Of a stretch of 64,000 nt of DNA, positions 51,428-59,396 are shown piece by piece; positions within the stretch are counted from its first letter, which is position 1, and each line of letters begins with the position of its first letter. The notes under the pieces were generated by a model, which saw nothing but the letters and a program-made list of their open reading frames with translations, was not told the DNA's origin and made no database searches. This DNA comes from Kitasatospora sp. NBC_01246 (lineage in GTDB: Bacteria; Actinomycetota; Actinomycetes; Streptomycetales; Streptomycetaceae): assembly GCF_036226505.1 (NCBI RefSeq), contig NZ_CP108484.1, positions 1,984,001-2,048,000 of the forward strand. Reading direction: 5' to 3'. The position numbers and the translations under genes are program-made.

Positions 51428-52288
51428 TTGAGCAAGGACCTGTCCGCGATCAGGCAGATCAGGCTCGGCGACGAGCTGCGCGCCCTGCGGCTGGAGAACA
51501 ACAAGACCCTCATCGATGTGACGAGTGGCCTGGACGGCTGGAGTCCGGCTCGCCTCAGCAAGATGGAACGGGCAGACCAACCTGTCGGTCCCAATGACCT
51601 GGCAACGCTCATGGACTACTACGGCGTGACGGGTGCGGATCGGGACTACTTCGAGAACCTTCTCGGGAGCGGTCCGCCCAAGCAGTGGTGGCGAAGCCTC
51701 GACTACGCCGAGGCGATCACGCCGGCCTTCGCGGAGTATCTCGCTCTCGAAGCCGACGCTTCACACATGCAGAACTACTTCCCCTCAGGGTTCCCCGGAC
51801 TCGTCCAGACTGAGGGCTACGCAAAAGAAATGATCGCCGCCGGAACGGACGCGCCCAACGAGGAGTTGGTCGAAGCTGGAGCGGAGGTTCGCATCCTTCG
51901 CCAGCGACGGCTGAGTGAGGCGCCCACGCTCAGCTTTGAGGCGTACTTCGGCGAGGTCGCGCTGCTCGTGGCCGGTGACCAGAAGGTACTTGTCGAACAG
52001 ATTCGGCACGCGATCAGGGTCTCCGGACAGCCCAACATCACCCTGCGAATGGTCCCCTTGAGCGCGGGACGACAGGGCATCCTGAACTCGGGCATCACTC
52101 TCATGCGATTCCCCGACGACCCCGAAAATGGCTTCGTATTCGTCGAAGCCATCGGCGGTATGCTCCCCCGGAGAACGGGACGCGACGTACGGCGAGCCGA
52201 GCGGGCCTTCGCACGAGTCAAGCGGTGCGCGCTGTCTCCGGAAGACACCATCACCGCCCTTGAGCGCAAGTTGGAAGAGCTGACGTGA
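51428..52288 (+). CDS. XRE regulator with DUF5753 C-terminal domain
   Basis: A 286-residue protein, TTG-initiated behind GAGGGGAGGGG. HTH: LGDELRALRLENNKTLIDVT, SPARLSKMERADQPVGPND. The DUF5753 part includes YLALEADASHMQNYFPSGFP, GLVQTEGYAKEM and ILNSGITLMRFPDDPENGFV. It overlaps its DUF397 partner by four bases. WhiJ-like pairs of this kind act as developmental or metabolic repressors, possibly with the DUF397 protein relieving repression. Confidence 0.9.
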   Translation: MSKDLSAIRQIRLGDELRALRLENNKTLIDVTSGLDGWSPARLSKMERADQPVGPNDLATLMDYYGVTGADRDYFENLLGSGPPKQWWRSLDYAEAITPAFAEYLALEADASHMQNYFPSGFPGLVQTEGYAKEMIAAGTDAPNEELVEAGAEVRILRQRRLSEAPTLSFEAYFGEVALLVAGDQKVLVEQIRHAIRVSGQPNITLRMVPLSAGRQGILNSGITLMRFPDDPENGFVFVEAIGGMLPRRTGRDVRRAERAFARVKRCALSPEDTITALERKLEELT

Positions 52289-52518
52289 GCGAGAAGCACA
52301 GTCCGTATGACCACGATCCCGCCACCGCTGACTGGGTCAAGTCCCCGTTCTCCGGGGAAGGCAACGGCGACTGCGTGATCATCGCCCGCTTCCCCAACGG
52401 CGACGTCTGGCTCGGCGACGACAAGGACCTCACCCGCCCCCACCTCGCCTTCGACCAGGCCGAGTGGAGCGCCTTCGTGAAGGCCATCGAAGCCCACTCC
52501 CCCAACTTCACCGCCTGA
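52285..52518 (+). CDS. DUF397-family protein
   Basis: A 77-residue protein with the family pattern WVKSPFSGEGNGDCVIIARF, then GDVWLGDDKDLTRPHLAFDQ and WSAFVKAIEA. Start at GTG overlapping the XRE stop. It is the usual partner of the upstream XRE regulator. A 12-bp-arm hairpin terminator follows at 52529-52554. Confidence 0.9.
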   Translation: MSEKHSPYDHDPATADWVKSPFSGEGNGDCVIIARFPNGDVWLGDDKDLTRPHLAFDQAEWSAFVKAIEAHSPNFTA

Positions 52519-52528
52519 CAGAGGTCCC

Positions 52529-52554
52529 AGGCCCTGCCCGCCCGGGCAGGGCCT
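52529..52554 (+). terminator. Hairpin terminator after DUF397
   Basis: AGGCCCTGCCCG (52529-52540) pairs perfectly with 52543-52554 across a 2-base loop. Confidence 0.72.
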
Positions 52555-52672
52555 GCACCGCGCCTCCGGCGAACGCTCCCTCCTCCGCTAGCCCGATGGC
52601 GTGACCCTCGCGGACCAGAGCACCCGGGTCGCCCGCGGCACCTACGAGAAGTGAACCCGGCCGGCGGCCCCG

Positions 52673-53491
52673 CTACACCGGCTTCGTCGCGCGGATCGAG
52701 TAGATCAGCGGCACGCGCGGCTGCCCGGCCGGATAGCGGTAGGCGCCGTCCTCCGACTCCAGGACGGGGAAGCGGGGGAACAGCGTGAAGTCGTGCTCGT
52801 GCAGGAACTCCACCCGCAGGCCGACCGCCACCAGGGCGCTGAGCACCTCGCCGATCCCGTGCTGCCACTCGATCGTCACGTTGGCGGTGGTCGCCGCGCT
52901 CAGGTCGGCATAGGTGCCGGGCTCGTCCCAGACCATCGGGTCGCGCCGGAAGTAGTCCGCCTCGACGGTCCGGCCGTCCTCCGCCAGGATGTCGGCGAAC
53001 GGGTGGAACTCGGCCAGGTAGAGGAAGCCGCCCGGGGCGACCAGCGCCGCCGCCGTCCGGGCCCACCGGTCGATGTCGGGGAGCCAGCACAGCGCGCCCA
53101 GCCCGGTGTAGACGATGTCGAACGTGCGGCCGTCGAGCACCTCGACGGCGTCGTACACATCGGCGGTGACGAAGCGGGCCGTGGCCGCGCCGATCTCCTT
53201 GGCGATCCCCTCGGCCTCGGCCACGGCCGGCGCCGAGAAGTCCAGCCCGGTGACCGTGGCGCCCCGCCGGGCCCACGCCAGCGTGTCCAGGCCGATGTGG
53301 CACTGCAGGTGGACCAGCGTCCTCCCGGTGACGTCGCCGACCTCGGCGAGCTCGAAGTCCCGCAGCGGGTCCTGGCCGGCGACGAAGCCGGGCACGTCGT
53401 AGAACGCCCCTGAGGTGTGGATCGGGACGCGCTCGTCCCAGTTGGCGCGATTCACCGCGCGCCAGTCAGCGGCTCCCGGATGCTCAGTCAT
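52673..53491 (-). CDS. Class I SAM-dependent methyltransferase
   Basis: A 272-residue protein from ATG 53491 (MTEHPGAADWRAVNRANWDE). Motif I is less canonical, TLVHLQCHIGLDTLAWARRG, followed by VTGLDFSAPAVAEAEGIAKE, FVTADVYDA and LVAPGGFLYLAEFHPF. This HLQCHxGxDTL type is widespread and uncharacterised. It is unrelated to the small methyltransferases of the NUDIX array. Acceptor unknown. Confidence 0.85.
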   Translation of the reverse strand: MTEHPGAADWRAVNRANWDERVPIHTSGAFYDVPGFVAGQDPLRDFELAEVGDVTGRTLVHLQCHIGLDTLAWARRGATVTGLDFSAPAVAEAEGIAKEIGAATARFVTADVYDAVEVLDGRTFDIVYTGLGALCWLPDIDRWARTAAALVAPGGFLYLAEFHPFADILAEDGRTVEADYFRRDPMVWDEPGTYADLSAATTANVTIEWQHGIGEVLSALVAVGLRVEFLHEHDFTLFPRFPVLESEDGAYRYPAGQPRVPLIYSIRATKPV

Positions 53492-53693
53492 ACCTGCCAC
53501 GCTAACCAGCGACCCGGGCAACCCCCAACCCCATACCGACGACCGGACGCACGGCACGGTGGGCTTCCGGCCGCGCGACCGGACCGCCGGAGCCGCTACG
53601 ACCGGCCGCCCACGACCGGCCGCGACGCGGACGCGCCCGAGGCGACAGTGCCGATTCCGGCAGGTTGGCGGACGACACCTCTGGAGGTGTTCG

Positions 53694-54052
53694 GTGTTCA
53701 AGAGCGTCACCACCGTGATGACCTTCGCGCTCGACCCCGAGGCGTCGGCCCGCTGGTGGGATGAGTTCCTGGACGTGCCCGTGACCACGGACGTCAGTGA
53801 CACCGGGTCCGTCTCGCCTGGGTGGAGATCGCCGGGGTCGAGGTCGGGTTCCACCCCGCCGATGACGAGCGCAATCGCCGGGGCGCCAGCCCGGTCGTGC
53901 ACTGGGGCGTGGACGACCTCGACCAGGTCCGTGAACGGCTGTTGGCGGCAGGCTGCGCGCACCACCGCGGGCCGCTGACGATCGCACCGGGCCGCCGGAT
54001 CGCCCAGCTGCGCGACCCGTTCGGCACCGTCGTCGGCATCGAGGGCCCGTAG
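53694..54052 (+). pseudogene. VOC/glyoxalase-fold protein with a one-base frameshift
   Basis: GTG 53694 follows GGAGG. The first frame gives SVTTVMTFALDPEASARWWD and EFLDVPVTTDVSDTG. Adding one G at the GGG codon 53805-53807 continues as VRLAWVEIAGVEVGFHPADD, then VVHWGVDDLDQVRERLLAAG and RDPFGTVVGIEGP, the complete VOC fold. Without the extra base it terminates in another frame at 53978. A real single-base deletion or a base-calling error. Confidence 0.7.
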
Positions 54053-54154
54053 CCGGACCGCGCCGAACGCCTCTCCCCCTGCTGGTGGTTCGGCACCTTC
54101 CGCGGCCCGGCCTGCCTCCAGGCGGCCGTCCGCCCCCCAGGGCCGGGCCCCCGG

Positions 54155-54676
54155 TCAGCCCCGCAGCTCGGTTTCGAGGCGGTCGCGGAAGGCGTCCAGG
54201 CGGCTGCGGCCGGGGGTGAAGGGCGGCAGCTGGCGCAGGATCGCGCCGACGGCGGGCGGTGCGTGCTCGATCGCCCACCGGATCTCCGCATCACCGGCCG
54301 CCCGGTCGCCGGCCGCCGCGAGTTCCCGGGCGTGCGCCGCGTACATCGCCGGGCCGAGGGCGTGTTTCGCCTGGTGGGGGGTGGCCAGCGGGTGGATGTA
54401 GGGGCTCGCCGCCGCGTAGCCCGCGGCGCGGGCGGCCGCCGTGGCCGCCGGGTCGGCGACGTCACGCGCGGCTGCGAGCGCCGCGAGGGCGACGGCGCGG
54501 AGCCGCCCCGTCCGCTTCCCGTCGCGGGTGAAGAGGCGGATGCCCTCGATCGCCTCGCCCGGGCGGGTGTCGGCGGGGGCCCGCGCCTCGAACAGCGGCA
54601 GGACGCGCTCGGCGCAGTCGGCGGTCCAGGCTCCGAGGAGCCGGCGGTCTTCGTCGCTGATCGTCACCGTGTCCAT
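54155..54676 (-). CDS. Imm5-like putative immunity protein
   Basis: A 173-residue, alanine-rich helical protein from ATG 54676. LLGAWTADCAERVLPLFEAR, then PGEAIEGIRLF and RAVALAALAAARDVADPAAT match the family I know as Imm5 (polymorphic-toxin immunity). No toxin gene lies nearby, so it would be an orphan immunity protein. The assignment is by motif memory and should be taken as likely, not certain. Confidence 0.6.
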   Translation of the reverse strand: MDTVTISDEDRRLLGAWTADCAERVLPLFEARAPADTRPGEAIEGIRLFTRDGKRTGRLRAVALAALAAARDVADPAATAAARAAGYAAASPYIHPLATPHQAKHALGPAMYAAHARELAAAGDRAAGDAEIRWAIEHAPPAVGAILRQLPPFTPGRSRLDAFRDRLETELRG

Positions 54677-54782
54677 CCGCCCATCCTGCCCGCCCCCGCC
54701 ACCCGCCGTCGCGCGCCCGCCACCGTGCACCCGCTCGCCGTCGTCCGCCGAGGCACCCGGCCGGGGCCGTACAGTCCTGGCC

Positions 54783-55136
54783 ATGGCGACCGACACCCCC
54801 ACCCCACCCTGGCGCGAGCTCGAACGCGCCACCGTCTTCGGCAAGTTCGGCCGATCCGTCGACCGGGTCGACTTCCAACTGCCGGACGGCAGCCGGGCGG
54901 ACTTCTACCTGAAGCGCGAAAGCCCGGCCGGTGCGGTGCTCGCGCTCACTCCCGACCGGCGGGTCGTCCTCCCCCGCCAGTACCGGCCCGGGCCCGGCCG
55001 GGTGCTGTACGAGCTGCCCGGTGGCCTGCTGGAGCCGGGCGAACTCCCGGCCGAGGCCATCGCCCGGGAACTGCTGGAGGAGACCGGCTACCGGGGCGAG
55101 ATCCAGCCGGTCGGGCAGCCCCCTGTCAAGTTCTAG
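54783..55136 (+). pseudogene. 5' part of an ADP-ribose pyrophosphatase-type NUDIX gene, interrupted
   Basis: ATG 54783 begins a NUDIX protein whose box is intact (GGLLEPGE, RELLEETGYRG), after VVLPRQYRPGPGRVLYELPG. The match ends after EIQPVGQ at about 55120 and the frame closes at PPVKF, 117 residues in total, against about 170-190 for the family. A fitting C-terminal end (GRELTDAAAAYLALDHLGLL) occurs on the same strand at 61075-61132. I conclude that the segment between has separated the two parts, with loss of roughly 45 codons. Confidence 0.7.
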
Positions 55137-55210
55137 TGTTCAGATTATTTGCGTCCCACCGCCCGGCAGAATCCGGCCGTCGGCAGGGGCAAGGCAGGGC
55201 GGATGTGGGG

Positions 55211-55242
55211 GTGCCCCGAGCCGTCCGGACGGCTCGGGGCAC
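55211..55242 (-). terminator. Perfect 16-bp palindrome ending the peptide operon
   Basis: GTGCCCCGAGCCGTCC at 55211-55226 is exactly complementary to 55227-55242. It lies 15 bases after the stop of the 41-residue peptide gene on the minus strand. Confidence 0.75.
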
Positions 55243-55256
55243 TCACGTGTGGTGGG

Positions 55257-55382
55257 TCAGGCGCTCGGCTTGATGGGGGCGACGCCGCTGCCGGGACAAG
55301 GGGCGGCGAGGTCGGCCGCGAACTCGGAGAAAGCACCGGCCAGCGGGTCGGCGCCGCGCGACCTGGTGAGGGTGTCACTCAT
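55257..55382 (-). CDS. 41-residue peptide, candidate precursor
   Basis: ATG 55382 follows a very strong AAGGAGGAG site with CACC spacing; the stop is at 55257-55259. The product starts MSDTLTRSRGADPLAG, has an amphipathic middle AFSEFAADLAAP and ends CPGSGVAPIKPSA with one cysteine and three prolines. It is the last gene after asparagine synthase, NUDIX and nucleotide-sugar dehydrogenase, and a perfect palindrome terminator follows. The acidic/hydrophobic leader-like part and short Gly/Pro/Lys tail resemble a modified-peptide precursor, but I do not recognise the family. It could also be a small regulatory or accessory protein. Confidence 0.65.
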   Translation of the reverse strand: MSDTLTRSRGADPLAGAFSEFAADLAAPCPGSGVAPIKPSA

Positions 55383-55498
55383 GGTGCTCCTCCTTGACCT
55401 CCTGTTTCGGGTGGTGCCAGGCCCGTGCCCAGCCACCGTGCATCCGTGTGCGGCGGCCGGGCCGGGAGTCTGTGGATGTGCCGTGTGGCCGGTGCGGA

Positions 55499-56812
55499 TC
55501 AGGGGCGGCCGAGGGCGCGGAAGGTCCAGCCGGCCGCGCGCCAGCGGTTCGCGTCGAGGCTGCCGCGGGCGTCGATGACCTTGGGGACGGCGATGTGCCG
55601 GGCGAGGTCGGCCGGGTCGGCGTCGGAGTACTGGGTCCAGTCGGTCAGGTGCAGCAGCAGCCCGGCGCCGGTGACGGCCCCGGTGGGGTCGTCGGCGTAG
55701 TCGAGCTGGGGGTAGGCCCTGCGGGCGTTCTCCATCGCGGCGGGGTCGTGGACGGTGACCTCGGCGCCGGCCCGCTGGAGGGCGTCGGCGACCGAGAGGG
55801 CCGGGGAGTCGCGGATGTCGTCGGTGTGGGCCTTGAACGCGGCGCCCCAGACCGCGATCCGCTTGCCGATCACGGTGCCGCCGAGGGCCTCGCGGGCGAG
55901 CTCGACGGTGTGCTCGCGCCGGCGCCGGTTGATCGCCGCGACCTGGCGGAGCAGACCGGTGTCGGCGCCGAGTTCTTCGGCGCGGTGGATAAAGCCGGCC
56001 AGGTCCTTGGGCAGGCAGCCGCCGCCGAACCCGAGGCCGGGCCGCATGCCCTTGGCTCCGATCCGGTGGTCATAGCCCAGGGCGAGGGCGATCTGCTGGA
56101 CGTCGGCGCCGGTCTTCTCGCAGAGCTCTGCCATCGCGTTGATGAAGGAGATTTTGGTGGCGAGGAAGGCGTTCGCGGCGCCCTTGATCAGTTCGGAGGT
56201 CGGGATGTCGGTGACGATGAGTGGGGAGCCGGTGGCCAGGATGTCGGCATAGACGGTCCGGAAGACGGCTTCGCTGCTGGCGTCTCCGTCCTCGATGCCG
56301 AGGACGATCCGATCCGGCTCCAGGGTGTCCAGGACGGCGAAGGACTCGCGCAGGAACTCCGGCGACCAGGCCAGGCGGGCGCTCGCCCCGGCGCGGACGT
56401 GCTCGTCCAGGGTCTGCCGCAGCTTCGCGACGGTGCCGACCGGGACGGTGGACTTGCCGATGATCAGCGCGCCGTCGCCGAGCCGTGGGGCCAGCTGGCG
56501 GACGGCGGTGTGGAGGTGGGTGAGGTCGTAGGCCCCGCTGCCGTCCTGCTGGGGGGTGCCGACGCCCAGGAAGTGGACGTCGGCGAAGGCGGCGGCCTCC
56601 GCGTAGGAGGCGGTGAACCGCAGAGCGCCTGCGGCGGTGTGCTTGCCGAGTAGGTCATCCAGGCCGCGCTCGACGAACGGGGCCTGGCCCTTGTTCAGGG
56701 CGTCGACCTTGTCGGTGTCGGTGTCCATGCCGAGGACCTGGTGGCCGAGCTCGGCCATTGCGGCGGCGTGGGTCGCGCCGAGGTAGCCGCAGCCGATCAC
56801 GGTGAGCTTCAC
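55499..56812 (-). CDS. Nucleotide-sugar (UDP-glucose-type) 6-dehydrogenase
   Basis: A 437-residue protein; I chose GTG 56812 (KLTVIGCGYLGATHAAAMAE) behind GGAAGGA. The N-terminal Rossmann motif is GCGYLG. The catalytic cysteine lies in GFGGGCLPKDLAGF (about residue 264), and the Lys region in ELIKGAANAFLATKISFINA. The C-terminal NAD-like domain is VWGAAFKAHTDDIRDSPAL. It oxidises a UDP-hexose to the uronic acid in two NAD-dependent steps. Next to an asparagine-synthase-like amidotransferase, conversion of the uronate to a uronamide is conceivable. Confidence 0.9.
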   Translation of the reverse strand: MKLTVIGCGYLGATHAAAMAELGHQVLGMDTDTDKVDALNKGQAPFVERGLDDLLGKHTAAGALRFTASYAEAAAFADVHFLGVGTPQQDGSGAYDLTHLHTAVRQLAPRLGDGALIIGKSTVPVGTVAKLRQTLDEHVRAGASARLAWSPEFLRESFAVLDTLEPDRIVLGIEDGDASSEAVFRTVYADILATGSPLIVTDIPTSELIKGAANAFLATKISFINAMAELCEKTGADVQQIALALGYDHRIGAKGMRPGLGFGGGCLPKDLAGFIHRAEELGADTGLLRQVAAINRRRREHTVELAREALGGTVIGKRIAVWGAAFKAHTDDIRDSPALSVADALQRAGAEVTVHDPAAMENARRAYPQLDYADDPTGAVTGAGLLLHLTDWTQYSDADPADLARHIAVPKVIDARGSLDANRWRAAGWTFRALGRP

Positions 56813-56881
56813 GAACGTGTCCTTCCAAGGGGGCGGGGGCCGCCCGGCCAGGCGCGCCAACCCCCTTTGAGGACGGGGGCG

Positions 56882-57328
56882 TCAGGCGCCCGGCTGGGCG
56901 GCCAGGAGGCGGTGGATGCCGTCGCGGATGAACGGCGGGATGGTCAGAACGGGCAGGTGCTCGGGGGCGAAGAACTGGAGCTTGACCCCCTCGGCCAGCG
57001 GCAGCGCGGTCTCGTCGCCGTCCCAGGAGCCGGCGAAGAAGGTGATGATCTGCCCCGAGCCGTGGACGTCCCGGGTCTCGAACAGCTCGGCCAGGCCGCC
57101 GTCGACGGCCAGGCCGGCTTCCTCGTCGAGCTCGCGGACGATCGCCTCGGTCGGGCGCTCGCCGGGGTCGCAGCCGCCTCCCAGGAGGCTCCAATGGCCG
57201 GGCCAGGTCACACCGTCGAGGTCGTCGCGCAGGTGCAGGAGGAGTTCGCCGCGCCGGTTGGTGATGATCGCGACCGCTCCGCGCGGCTCGGCGGCGGACG
57301 GCTCGGTGGGGAGAGTCTGGGGGTCCAT
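56882..57328 (-). CDS. NUDIX hydrolase
   Basis: A 148-residue protein from ATG 57328. The core is RGAVAIITNRRGELLLHLRD and the NUDIX box LLGGGCDPGE plus RELDEEAGL, with WPGHWSLLGGG preceding. It lies between the asparagine synthase and dehydrogenase genes, all on the minus strand with gaps of 28 and 69 bases. The family includes enzymes acting on GDP-mannose and other nucleotide sugars, which would suit the dehydrogenase next door. Confidence 0.87.
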   Translation of the reverse strand: MDPQTLPTEPSAAEPRGAVAIITNRRGELLLHLRDDLDGVTWPGHWSLLGGGCDPGERPTEAIVRELDEEAGLAVDGGLAELFETRDVHGSGQIITFFAGSWDGDETALPLAEGVKLQFFAPEHLPVLTIPPFIRDGIHRLLAAQPGA

Positions 57329-57356
57329 GCGCTCACCGTAGTGAGCCGACGATGCG

Positions 57357-59123
57357 TCATGCTGCCGTCGTGAGGGCGTGGTCGCAGAACCAGGCCGCGG
57401 TCATCAGCGCCTGCATGCGGGTGCGGTCGAACCGCCCGCCCGGCTTCAGGCCGCCGGCCAGCAGCGGCCGCAGCGAGACGGGGGCCTGGTCGAGAGCGGT
57501 GGAGATCTGCGCGGTCGCCCAGGGCTCCAGCGGGCCGGACAGCCAGCTCGGGACCGGGGAGGCGAAGCCAAGCTTGTCCCGGCTTCCCCAGACCTCTCGG
57601 GGCAGTCCAAGGGCCTTCGCGGCGTCCCGCAGGATCCGCTTCCCAGCCGCCGGATCGGCGATCTTGTGCTCGACCGGCAGCCGGTAGGCGAACTCGACCA
57701 GGTCCCGTGCCAGGAACGGTGAGCGTCGCTCCAGCGCGAAGGCGGAGGCCAGCTTGTCCGAGGTCATCACCAGCGGACGCCAGGCCGTGGCCAGGTCCGC
57801 CAGCGTCAGCCCCCGAGCCAGGTCCCCGTCGGCCCGGCGGAGGGCGTCGGCGACAACCTCCCGTAGGCGGCCGTCCGGGTCCTGCCCGCGCAGGATGAGC
57901 TTCACGATCGCCTCGGCTGGCTCCAGCGCGCCGCCAGCGTCGCCAAGGAGCTTGGACGCGAGCGGCCGGTAGGCGTCCAGCCCGGCGCCCAGCACAGCCT
58001 CCGGGCCGAAGAGGACGAGCGCGTGGCGGACGTAGCCCATCAGGAACTCGTCCGGCCCGAGTCCGCCGACGGCGACGCGGATGCCGCGTTCGGCGATCGC
58101 CCGGTAGGCCATGTGCTCGGAGAACGTGGACGCGTTGCCCATCGGGTAGTCCAGTGCGTGCATGATTTCCGGCAGCGTGCGAGCGAAGTCGGCGGCGGTC
58201 GGCTCGACGACGACCAGCTCGGCACCGATGTCCCGGGCGACGACGGCTGCCGTCGCGGACTCGTCGAGGCGGTCCTGTCCGGGGTAGCGGACCGTGATGC
58301 AGAGCTGGGGCCGCATCAGGTAGGCCAGCACCGAGGAGTCCAGTCCGCCCGACAGCAGCAGCGCGAAGTCGCCAGCCGGCGCCCGCATCGGGATCCGGTC
58401 GGCCAGCAGGGTCGACAGCCTGGCAAGCGCGGTGCGGTAGTCACCCTGCCAGGGCTCCAGGCCCTCCAAGGTCCACCAGGTCCGCTGGACCAGCGAGCCG
58501 GTGGCGACGTCGAAGGCAAGAAGCCCGGCGGGCGGGAGGAGCTGGATGCCCTGGAACGGGGTGTCGGCGCCGGTGGGCGTCTCGATGCTGAGCATCTCCG
58601 GGCGGACGACCAGCGGGGCGGCGCCGTAGCCGGTCAGGGTGGTGACCTCGGAGGCGAACGCGAGCCGGCCACCGTCCAGGCGCCAGTAGAGCGGCTTCTC
58701 GCCGAGCCGGTCCCTGGCCAGGAACAGGCGTCCCTCGCACGGGTCGTAGGCGGCGAGGGCGAACATGCCGTCCAGGCCGGCCAGGCAACCGGGGCCGAGC
58801 TTGGCCCAGGCCCGCAGGACCAGGTGGGCGTCGGTCTCGCCGGGCTCTAGGACGATGCCCCAGGCCGCGGCGACCTGCCGGTAGTTGTAGATCTCGCCGT
58901 TGAAGGTGAGGACGATGCCGCTGGCCGGGTCCTGGTACGGGCCGGGGGCGCCGGCCGTGTCGACGATCAGCAGGGTGTTCATGGACAGCACCGCCCGGCC
59001 GTCGGCCGAGGTGAGGTGCCGGGTGCCGTCCGGTCCGCGGTGGTGCTGAGCGAGCCCCATCGCGGCGACGGTGGTCTGGTGGCGGACGGCGTCGGCGCCG
59101 GCCAGTCCTGCGATTCCGCACAT
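57357..59123 (-). CDS. asnB: Asparagine synthase (glutamine-hydrolysing)-type amidotransferase
   Basis: A 588-residue protein from ATG 59123, so that the Cys2 nucleophile of the N-terminal glutaminase (MCGIAGLAGADA) is exposed after Met removal. Glutaminase landmarks include HHRGPDGTRH, FNGEIYNY and ARDRLGEKPLYW. The synthetase domain has the PP-loop LLLSGGLDSSVLAYL (about residue 252-266) and GGLGPDEFLMGY. Such enzymes make asparagine or amidate other carboxylates (uronic acids, peptide side chains, lasso rings). First gene of the operon, divergent from the regulator at 59397. Confidence 0.9.
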   Translation of the reverse strand: MCGIAGLAGADAVRHQTTVAAMGLAQHHRGPDGTRHLTSADGRAVLSMNTLLIVDTAGAPGPYQDPASGIVLTFNGEIYNYRQVAAAWGIVLEPGETDAHLVLRAWAKLGPGCLAGLDGMFALAAYDPCEGRLFLARDRLGEKPLYWRLDGGRLAFASEVTTLTGYGAAPLVVRPEMLSIETPTGADTPFQGIQLLPPAGLLAFDVATGSLVQRTWWTLEGLEPWQGDYRTALARLSTLLADRIPMRAPAGDFALLLSGGLDSSVLAYLMRPQLCITVRYPGQDRLDESATAAVVARDIGAELVVVEPTAADFARTLPEIMHALDYPMGNASTFSEHMAYRAIAERGIRVAVGGLGPDEFLMGYVRHALVLFGPEAVLGAGLDAYRPLASKLLGDAGGALEPAEAIVKLILRGQDPDGRLREVVADALRRADGDLARGLTLADLATAWRPLVMTSDKLASAFALERRSPFLARDLVEFAYRLPVEHKIADPAAGKRILRDAAKALGLPREVWGSRDKLGFASPVPSWLSGPLEPWATAQISTALDQAPVSLRPLLAGGLKPGGRFDRTRMQALMTAAWFCDHALTTAA

Positions 59124-59261
59124 CTGGTTGTCACCCCTGAGCGTGAAATCGGTGGTGGCCCCCGCCGGGAGGTTCTTCCCCAGGTCCCGGCAGAGGCCCG
59201 GAACACCAGGCAACCGCCTGACGGCCGATGAAGGCAGGGCTCGCAGGGGGGCTCACAACTC

Positions 59262-59276
59262 GTGAAAGCGGTTCAC
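59262..59276. promoter_or_regulatory. Inverted repeat GTGAA-5-TTCAC
   Basis: GTGAAAGCGGTTCAC has perfect 5-bp arms and lies about 140 bases upstream of the asparagine synthase ATG. The related TTCAC-4-GTGAA dyad is at 21359-21372. Confidence 0.45.
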
Positions 59277-59326
59277 TGCGAGCGGTGGAGGCAATACCCT
59301 CGGTGATCCGGCATCAGGTGCCGGGC

Positions 59327-59370
59327 GTACGAATTCTCGTGCCCAGTCGAGTACGACTCCCCGTGCCCAG
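59327..59370. repeat. Two 20-22-bp direct repeats in the divergent control region
   Basis: Copies at 59327-59346 and 59349-59370 share GTACGA(A/C)T-C-CGTGCCCAG. The second also has the GAGTACGACTC dyad. Nearly the same pair occurs at 21451-21497. They lie between asparagine synthase (minus) and the regulator gene (plus), 27 bases before its start. The 273-base gap 59124-59396 holds no gene. Confidence 0.6.
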
Positions 59371-59396
59371 CCGGGGAACGGATTGAGGGGGACGCT

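Noticed and set aside
55257..59123. Lasso-peptide cluster
   Set aside because: The asparagine-synthase-like gene and a small peptide invite this, but there is no B-type leader peptidase or RRE gene, and the peptide tail lacks an acid at ring position 7-9 after a plausible cleavage site.
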